Source of the DNA: Bacteroidota bacterium
GTDB lineage: Bacteria; Bacteroidota; Bacteroidia; Flavobacteriales; Flavobacteriaceae
DNA: 9,632 bases
Direction: 5' to 3'
NCBI GenBank assembly: GCA_004356305.1
Contig: SMXJ01000137.1
Span: 1-9,632 of the forward strand
Both the position numbers and the translations under genes were made by a program. Positions 5,656 to 9,632 of the stretch are shown here, piece by piece. Under the pieces are notes generated by a model that searched no databases, had not been told where the DNA came from, and worked only from the letters and a program-made list of their open reading frames with translations. How positions within the stretch are numbered: the stretch's first letter is position 1; the number at the start of each line of letters is the position of its first letter.

Positions 5656-5670
5656 GTGTATTCAATACAC
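5656..5670. promoter_or_regulatory. Perfect inverted repeat just before greA
   Basis: GTGTATT (5656-5662) and AATACAC (5664-5670) form a perfect 7-1-7 palindrome ending 13 bases before the greA ATG. In DNA this is the shape of a dimeric repressor site. In RNA it gives a short 5-bp hairpin with a 5-base loop beside the start codon. No known regulator is recognised from it. Confidence 0.35.
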
Positions 5671-5683
5671 AAATGATGAAGTT

Positions 5684-6160
5684 ATGAGTAAATTATCATA
5701 TTACACTGCCGAGGGATTAAAAAAATTAAGAGACGAATTAAGTCGGCTGATGGATATTGAACGCCCTAAAACTTCCCGTGCTATTGCGGAAGCCCGCGAT
5801 AAAGGAGACTTAAGTGAAAATGCCGAATATGATGCAGCCAAGGAAGCACAGGGAATGTTGGAAATGCGTATAGCCAAATTGGAAGAAACAATATCGAATG
5901 CCCGTATTATCGACGAGTCTCAATTAGATACTTCAAAAGTACTCGTACATTCTACGGTAAAGATCAAAAATATTACCAGCGGAATGGAGATGAACTATAA
6001 ATTGGTTGCTCAAAGCGAAGCCGACCTTAAGACTGGAAAGATATCGGTTGATTCACCCATAGGAAAAGGATTGTTGGGAAAGGAAGTTGGCGAGACTGCT
6101 GAAATAGATGTACCTAACGGCACCCTGAAATTTGAGATAATTGAAATATCCAGAGACTAA
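5684..6160 (+). CDS. greA: Transcription elongation factor GreA
   Basis: This 158-residue protein has the full GreA layout: an N-terminal coiled coil (about 1-76) and a C-terminal globular domain (about 80-158). The hairpin tip carries GDLSENAEYDAAKE (41-54), whose D42 and E45 correspond to the acidic residues that coordinate the catalytic magnesium in the RNA polymerase secondary channel and stimulate cleavage of backtracked transcripts. The C-terminal DSPIGKGLLGKEVGE segment is also characteristic. The length is the family standard. The start ATG at 5684 gives the usual MSKLSYYT opening. The leader contains a consensus promoter box, a terminator-like hairpin and a palindrome, suggesting controlled expression. 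Its TAA shares one base with the HIT gene ATG, so the two are coupled. Confidence 0.97.
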   Translation: MSKLSYYTAEGLKKLRDELSRLMDIERPKTSRAIAEARDKGDLSENAEYDAAKEAQGMLEMRIAKLEETISNARIIDESQLDTSKVLVHSTVKIKNITSGMEMNYKLVAQSEADLKTGKISVDSPIGKGLLGKEVGETAEIDVPNGTLKFEIIEISRD

Positions 6161-6549
6161 TGCCCTCTATTTTTACGAAAATAATCGATGGTGAGATTCC
6201 TTGTTACAAGGTAACGGAGGACGACAACTTCATTGCTTTTTTGGATATTAACCCTAACGCCAGGGGACATACCTTATGCATTCCAAAAAAAGAGATCAAT
6301 AGGATCTTTGATATGGAAGAGGCGCATTATCTCGATTTGATGAAATTTTCCCGCAAGGTTGCCAAAGCCATTGAAAAAACGGTCTCTTGCGATCGTATTG
6401 GAGTTTCAGTCATTGGGCTTGATGTGCCGCATGTACATGTACATTTGATCCCTATCAATGAAATGAAGGAAATGACGTTTCAACATAAGGTGGAATTAAC
6501 TACAGAAGAGATGGAAGCCTTGGCCGAAGCTATTCAGAAAAACCTCTAA
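6160..6549 (+). CDS. HIT family protein (nucleotide phosphoramidase or hydrolase)
   Basis: A 129-residue histidine-triad protein. The signature HVHVHLIP occupies residues 91-98, with H91, H93 and H95; in the family the middle of the last His pair is the nucleophile that forms a nucleotidyl intermediate. The N-terminal half has the usual FTKIIDGEIPCYKV and the FLDINPNARGHTLCIPK strand (27-43), which shape the purine nucleotide pocket. The length is typical of Hint-type members, which hydrolyse AMP-lysine or AMP-amidate bonds; the true substrate is not predictable. Its ATG overlaps the greA stop by one base (TAATG), so both probably come from one transcript. Its TAA is followed at once by the stop codon of the convergent gene, with no terminator between. 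Confidence 0.95.
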   Translation: MPSIFTKIIDGEIPCYKVTEDDNFIAFLDINPNARGHTLCIPKKEINRIFDMEEAHYLDLMKFSRKVAKAIEKTVSCDRIGVSVIGLDVPHVHVHLIPINEMKEMTFQHKVELTTEEMEALAEAIQKNL

Positions 6550-6888
6550 TTACCACAAATAATAGATAATCGCCGTAATAATTAATGCGTCTGTTAAAAT
6601 AATTAAATAGGCCAGTGGCTTTAACTTTATAGCGGAATTTTTGGGTTTCGCCAATTTTCGGTGATAGTCATATACCTGTTCGATGTCTTCGGTCCATTTT
6701 ACCGGATAAATGTCCTGATCGCAAGTATGACAATGTAGTATTTCTATGACCTCCTTATTAGCCTTGCTATACAATTTGTTCTGCACTTCTTCCTGTGAAA
6801 ATATGAATTCCAGACCCTCAGCCGAATAGCATTCGGGGCAATTGTTATTTACTTGAGCTTTATGTAATATATGTGTTCTTTTTTCCAT
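6550..6888 (-). CDS. Tail-anchored zinc-ribbon membrane protein of unknown function
   Basis: This 112-residue protein belongs to no family I recognise. It has two CxxC knuckles, CPEC (17-20) and CHTC (53-56), spaced as in a four-cysteine zinc ribbon. A basic segment (KLAKPKNSAIKLK, 78-90) precedes one hydrophobic helix (about 92-110) that ends the protein with YYLW. With no signal peptide and a positive flank before the helix, the zinc ribbon should face the cytoplasm, anchored by its tail. Its ATG stands 2 bases after the histidine kinase stop, so the two form an operon, and it may assist or report on that kinase. Its stop codon is contiguous with that of the HIT gene on the opposite strand. 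Coding status is supported by the cysteine pattern and tight packing. Confidence 0.75.
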   Translation of the reverse strand: MEKRTHILHKAQVNNNCPECYSAEGLEFIFSQEEVQNKLYSKANKEVIEILHCHTCDQDIYPVKWTEDIEQVYDYHRKLAKPKNSAIKLKPLAYLIILTDALIITAIIYYLW

Positions 6889-6890
6889 GA

Positions 6891-8045
6891 TCAGCGATTT
6901 AACGACAAGGAAATTTCAAAGGTTGTCCCGTTATCTTTTGAACTTTTCAACACGTGAATACGCCCTTTGTGGTAACCCTCGATAATACGTTTTACCAGTG
7001 ACAGACCAAGACCCCAACCACGTTTTTTGGTCGTAAAGCCGGGTTTGAAAATTTTCTTTTGATTGAGTTTAGGGATGCCTTTTCCGGTATCGCTTATACG
7101 TACCAGGGCTTTTTTAGAAGTTGGGATGATCTCAATGGTGATCTTACCTTGTCCTTTCATAGCGTCGATACCATTTTTCACCAGATTTTCTATTGTCCAA
7201 CTATACAATTGAGGGTTGAGATTTACGGGAAGTGGCCCGTCGGGAACTTTCAATTCGAATTCGATCAATTTTGATGTTCTGCTTTTTAAGTATTCAAAAG
7301 TCACAGAGGTTTCTTCAACAATGTCTCTTTTTTCCAACTTTGGAACCGAACCAATTTTCGAGAATCTCTCCGTAATGGTCTTTAGCCGGGAAACGTCTTT
7401 CTCTATTTCCACGATGTATTCCTCTTTGACATTTTCCGATCGTAAAATTTCGGTCCAGCCAGATAGAGAGGATAGTGGCGTGCCAATTTGGTGGGCTGTT
7501 TCTTTGGCCATACCTGCCCAAAGTTTGTTTTGCTCAGACGCTTTTGAAATTTGATAATACAAATAGATCGCTAAGAAGAACAATATAAAAATTATGATAA
7601 GCCCGGCAGGATAGTATTTTATTTTATTGATAACAGGAGAGTTACCGTAATAGATAGTTTGCAATATTTTCTCATCGTAAACAATATCGATGGGTTTGTA
7701 TTCGGTTTTAAATTGTTCAATGAGTTGCCGGATCTTAATGGAATCCTTCAAAATATTCGCATCCATATTATGCACCTGATAGACATTTTCTCTATGGGTG
7801 AATAAGATCATAGGAGTGGTGTTATTGCTCTGAAGAATGTCCAAAAGTAATTTGTTATCATCTTCAGTGGCAGTAAGGTCTATTTTTTGAAGTTCCTCTT
7901 GTGCGGCAGCCCATATCTGCATTTTTTCACGCTGGTTTTCCTTCAATTGATTGAAAAACTGATAAGTGTTCCACAAAATAAGACCGATGATCCCTATGGA
8001 AGCAAGAATAAAAAACCAACGAGTGAAAGCCCTTTTGTTTGGCAT
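6891..8045 (-). CDS. Membrane-bound sensor histidine kinase, orphan
   Basis: This 384-residue kinase has a first membrane helix at about 10-27 and a second at about 146-165. They frame an extracytoplasmic sensor region of roughly 115 residues that I cannot assign. The dimerisation box KETAHQIGTPLSSLSGW (181-197) holds the phospho-acceptor H185, followed by Q186 rather than the usual acidic residue. The ATPase domain is complete: N box IENLVKNGIDAM (285-296) with N291, G1 DTGKGIP (319-325), F box FKPGFTTK (333-340) and G2 GWGLGLSL (343-350). No HAMP domain and no response-regulator gene lies beside it, so its partner is elsewhere. The signal is unknown. A zinc-ribbon gene follows after 2 bases, and the flavin reductase gene is divergent, with about 98 bases between the starts. 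Confidence 0.93.
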   Translation of the reverse strand: MPNKRAFTRWFFILASIGIIGLILWNTYQFFNQLKENQREKMQIWAAAQEELQKIDLTATEDDNKLLLDILQSNNTTPMILFTHRENVYQVHNMDANILKDSIKIRQLIEQFKTEYKPIDIVYDEKILQTIYYGNSPVINKIKYYPAGLIIIFILFFLAIYLYYQISKASEQNKLWAGMAKETAHQIGTPLSSLSGWTEILRSENVKEEYIVEIEKDVSRLKTITERFSKIGSVPKLEKRDIVEETSVTFEYLKSRTSKLIEFELKVPDGPLPVNLNPQLYSWTIENLVKNGIDAMKGQGKITIEIIPTSKKALVRISDTGKGIPKLNQKKIFKPGFTTKKRGWGLGLSLVKRIIEGYHKGRIHVLKSSKDNGTTFEISLSLNR

Positions 8046-8065
8046 ATAGCTGTATTTTTTCAGTT

Positions 8066-8073
8066 TAAATATA
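8066..8073 (-). promoter_or_regulatory. Candidate -7 box for the histidine kinase operon
   Basis: On the minus strand this reads TATATTTA, five of six fixed positions of TAnnTTTG, and ends 20 bases before the kinase ATG. The region is AT-rich, so a chance match is possible. Confidence 0.35.
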
Positions 8074-8096
8074 ATGGAAATATGTTAATATTATTG

Positions 8097-8106
8097 TTTG
8101 ATCAAA
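8097..8106. promoter_or_regulatory. Palindrome TTTGATCAAA in the divergent promoter region
   Basis: A perfect 10-bp palindrome lies between the kinase and flavin reductase starts, 24 bases upstream of the strong -7 box of the latter. Its position suits an operator acting on either promoter. No specific regulator is recognised and the core is short. Confidence 0.3.
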
Positions 8107-8130
8107 TTTTTACTAGCCATAGCGATTGGG

Positions 8131-8138
8131 TACCTTTG
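8131..8138 (+). promoter_or_regulatory. Promoter -7 box for the flavin reductase gene
   Basis: TACCTTTG fits every fixed position of TAnnTTTG and is followed by GCA, a common continuation in this phylum. The box ends only 5 bases before the ATG at 8144, so the transcript should start at or next to the initiation codon. No clear -33 TTG element was found at the standard spacing. Confidence 0.65.
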
Positions 8139-8143
8139 CAAGG

Positions 8144-9010
8144 ATGTTAAGTATCAACCCACAAGATATCCCGATTCAGCAATTGCATGGTTATTTACTG
8201 GGAGCCGTTGCACCACGCCCCATTTGTTTTGCGAGTACTGTCGATGGGGAAGGAAATGTGAATTTATCGCCCTTCAGTTTTTTTAACGTCTTTAGTGCCA
8301 ATCCGCCGATTATGATTTTTTCACCGGCACGTAGGGTATGGGATAATTCAACCAAACATACATTAGAAAATATCTTGAAAACCAAAGAAGTTGTTATCAA
8401 CATTGTAAGCCATGCTATGGTTCATCAAGTGAGTTTATCCTCTACTGAATACGCCAAAGGCATCAACGAATTTACAAAAGCAGGATTTACCGAACTAGCT
8501 TCTGAAAAGGTAAAACCGCCGAGAGTCGCAGAAGCTCCTGTTCAGTTTGAATGTAAAGTCAATGATGTGATCGCATTAGGGGAAGAAGGAGGTGCGGGAA
8601 ACCTCATAATTGCCGAAGTAGTACAAATGCATATAGACGAGACCATTTTGGACAATGATGGAAAGATAGATCCCATAAAAATTGATACGGTTTCCAGATT
8701 GGGAGGCAATTGGTACAGTCGTGCTAAAGCAGGGTTATTTGAAGTGGAGAAACCAATTCGTACCTTGGGGATTGGAGTGGATGTGCTGCCGGAGAGTATC
8801 AGGTCGAGTAAGATACTCACGGGAAATGATCTGGGAATGCTGGGTAATGTGGAGAAATTACCAACCGTCGAAGAGATCTTAGAATTGAAAATCACTTCGG
8901 AAAAGGGTAATTCCGAAGAAATTCATAAAAAAGCGCAAAGGATACTCGCTGATGGCAACCCAGAAGAGGCTTTGCTATTGTTGCTTGCTAAGGACAGTTC
9001 AGAAAAATAA
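8144..9010 (+). CDS. Flavin reductase family protein (FMN-binding split barrel)
   Basis: From the ATG at 8144 the protein has 288 residues. VAPRPICFASTVDGEGNVNLSP (22-43) and FSFFNVFSANPP (44-55) form the characteristic FMN-binding strand pair of the flavin reductase split barrel. The FSPAR and W-x-N-S-T-K-H-T-L-E-N segment (59-76) is usual for the flavobacterial subgroup. The barrel ends near 205, followed by a subgroup tail and a charged helical extension (about 243-288). Members reduce flavin with NAD(P)H or use bound FMN; the true substrate of this subgroup is not known. An in-frame TTG at 8126 would add six residues, but it precedes the -7 box and is not credible as the start. The gene stands alone between a divergent kinase operon and the DUF3127 gene. 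Confidence 0.9.
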   Translation: MLSINPQDIPIQQLHGYLLGAVAPRPICFASTVDGEGNVNLSPFSFFNVFSANPPIMIFSPARRVWDNSTKHTLENILKTKEVVINIVSHAMVHQVSLSSTEYAKGINEFTKAGFTELASEKVKPPRVAEAPVQFECKVNDVIALGEEGGAGNLIIAEVVQMHIDETILDNDGKIDPIKIDTVSRLGGNWYSRAKAGLFEVEKPIRTLGIGVDVLPESIRSSKILTGNDLGMLGNVEKLPTVEEILELKITSEKGNSEEIHKKAQRILADGNPEEALLLLLAKDSSEK

Positions 9011-9014
9011 AATA

Positions 9015-9047
9015 TATGTTTAATTAATATGATCCCGCCATCGCGGG
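9015..9047 (+). promoter_or_regulatory. Candidate promoter box and GC-rich leader hairpin before the DUF3127 gene
   Basis: TATGTTTA (9015-9022) resembles the -7 consensus. After it, CCCGC (9034-9038) and GCGGG (9043-9047) form a perfect stem closed by the tetraloop CATC, ending 9 bases before the ATG. There is no following T-run, so it is unlikely to terminate transcription; it may instead stabilise the mRNA end or modulate translation. It is an isolated GC-rich patch in AT-rich surroundings. Confidence 0.4.
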
Positions 9048-9056
9048 TACACTAAG

Positions 9057-9431
9057 ATGGAAATACAAGGAAAAATTAAAATGATAGACGAAACCAAAAC
9101 CTACGGGAGTAATGGTTTCAGAAAAAGAGAAATGGTCATCACAACCGAGGAACAATATCCTCAGCACATAATGGTCGAATTTGTGCAAGACAAAACAGAT
9201 CTGTTAAACGACTTTCAGGCAGGTCAAACCGTGAAAATAAGCATAAACCTCCGGGGCCGTGAGTGGGTGAATCCTGAAGGAGAAACCAAATATTTTAACT
9301 CTATTCAAGGATGGCGCATAGAGAATTTGGATACAGCCGCATCACAGGATATGCCGCCTATACCGCCGGCGGATGCCTTTGAACCCGCTACCGACTTTAA
9401 CGAAGAGGATCACGATGATCTACCGTTTTAG
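9057..9431 (+). CDS. DUF3127 family protein, OB-fold-like with SSB-type acidic tail
   Basis: A 124-residue protein recognised as DUF3127, common in Bacteroidota and of undefined function. Residues 1-90 read as a compact beta barrel: strand MEIQGKIKMI, a basic loop GSNGFRKREMVI (17-28), then VEFVQDKTDLL, VKISINLRGREW (59-70) and YFNSIQGWRIE (79-89). This succession resembles an OB fold like that of single-stranded DNA-binding protein. The C-terminal 30 residues are proline- and acid-rich and end in EEDHDDLPF (116-124), closely matching the SSB tip DDDIPF by which SSB recruits repair and replication proteins. I infer a nucleic-acid-binding protein that uses the same docking sites. It has its own promoter-like box upstream and a strong terminator downstream. 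Confidence 0.85.
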   Translation: MEIQGKIKMIDETKTYGSNGFRKREMVITTEEQYPQHIMVEFVQDKTDLLNDFQAGQTVKISINLRGREWVNPEGETKYFNSIQGWRIENLDTAASQDMPPIPPADAFEPATDFNEEDHDDLPF

Positions 9432-9452
9432 TGTAACTTAGATTTGAAAAAT

Positions 9453-9474
9453 ACCCCGGCTGTACAGCGTGGGT
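9453..9474 (+). other. Imperfect hairpin after the DUF3127 gene
   Basis: ACCC (9453-9456) pairs with GGGT (9471-9474), and GCT (9459-9461) with AGC (9466-9468), separated by a two-base internal mismatch; the palindrome GCTGTACAGC forms the apex. There is no T-run. It sits 8 bases before the strong terminator and may act with it as a tandem 3' end structure. Confidence 0.35.
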
Positions 9475-9481
9475 TATTATT

Positions 9482-9509
9482 AAAAATCCCGCCTTTTGAC
9501 GGGATTTTT
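9482..9509 (+). terminator. Strong intrinsic terminator, probably bidirectional
   Basis: AAAAATCCCG (9482-9491) and CGGGATTTTT (9500-9509) form ten perfect pairs around the loop CCTTTTGA. The 3' arm ends in five Ts and continues CTATTTTTA. The A-run on the 5' side makes it work on either strand. It ends the DUF3127 transcript and isolates it from the transporter gene that starts 14 bases later. Confidence 0.88.
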
Positions 9510-9522
9510 CTATTTTTACTAA

Positions 9523-9632
9523 ATGAATATCACTCGAACCATCGAAGCCCTTTTCAGAAGATTTTTGCCCTCACCCTTTTCAATAGCCATAATACTCACA
9601 ATGATAGCCATGCTGATGGCACTGATGTTTAC
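9523..9632 (+). CDS. AtoE-like short-chain fatty acid transporter, 3' end missing
   Basis: Only the first 36 codons fall in the window. The start, MNITRTIEALFRRFLPSPFSIAI followed by a long hydrophobic helix (about 19-36, ILTMIAMLMALMF), matches the opening of AtoE-type short-chain fatty acid permeases. In these a basic amphipathic segment with R-x-LP-x-P precedes the first membrane helix. AtoE takes up short-chain fatty acids such as butyrate or acetoacetate at the inner membrane. The ATG at 9523 follows the upstream terminator closely, and the terminator's T-rich end contains TATTTTTA (9511-9518), a possible -7 box 4 bases before the ATG. The family call rests on a short segment, so confidence is limited. 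Confidence 0.65.
   Translation, partial: MNITRTIEALFRRFLPSPFSIAIILTMIAMLMALMF

Noticed and set aside
8126..8143. TTG at 8126 as an earlier start for the flavin reductase.
   Set aside because: It would place the -7 box TACCTTTG inside the coding sequence, and the family opening MLSI-x-P fits the ATG at 8144.
1..9632. Mobile elements, CRISPR arrays, tRNA or rRNA genes, and defence systems.
   Set aside because: No transposase or integrase frames, no regularly spaced repeats, no tRNA-like folds; all long frames match housekeeping or envelope families with uniform composition.

Overview
The window looks like chromosomal core sequence from a marine-type member of the Flavobacteriaceae (Bacteroidota). 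The base composition is AT-rich. Several starts have TAnnTTTG-like -7 promoter boxes and no obvious Shine-Dalgarno sequence. The gene families point the same way: DUF4301, DUF3127, a histidine kinase with an ETAHQIGTPLSSL H-box, and the greA-HIT pair. There is no mobile element, CRISPR array, tRNA or rRNA.

Left part (1-2362, + strand): an overlapping three-gene operon. It holds the 3' end of a NadR-type ribosylnicotinamide kinase, a DUF4301 protein, and the ribosome-rescue hydrolase ArfB. The DUF4301 protein carries a series of motifs resembling UDP-sugar pyrophosphorylases, in the expected order.

Middle (2363-4964): a 318-base regulatory stretch containing a TPP (thiamine pyrophosphate) riboswitch. 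It is followed by further RNA structure, including a hairpin that buries the start codon and a four-codon mini-ORF that ends on that start codon. It controls a 727-residue TonB-dependent receptor, most likely the outer-membrane importer of thiamine or a thiamine derivative. Cofactor uptake and salvage (NAD precursor kinase, thiamine receptor) are therefore neighbours here.

Centre (4900-6549): a degenerate tandem repeat, then a small lipoprotein on the minus strand. The lipoprotein resembles a Rieske domain that has lost most cluster ligands. A divergent promoter region follows, with a terminator-like hairpin in the greA leader, then greA and a HIT-family hydrolase gene overlapping by one base.

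Right part (6550-9632): on the minus strand, an orphan membrane sensor histidine kinase and a tail-anchored zinc-ribbon protein 2 bases downstream of it. The zinc-ribbon gene's stop codon directly abuts that of the HIT gene. On the plus strand come a flavin reductase-family protein with an apparently leaderless start, a DUF3127 protein with an SSB-like acidic tail ending DDLPF, a strong intrinsic terminator, and the first 36 codons of an AtoE-like short-chain fatty acid transporter that runs off the edge.

Most likely novelties are the UDPGP-like reading of DUF4301, the layered RNA architecture between the TPP aptamer and the receptor start, the ligand-less Rieske-like lipoprotein, and the SSB-type tail on DUF3127. 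All are readings by eye, without database searches.
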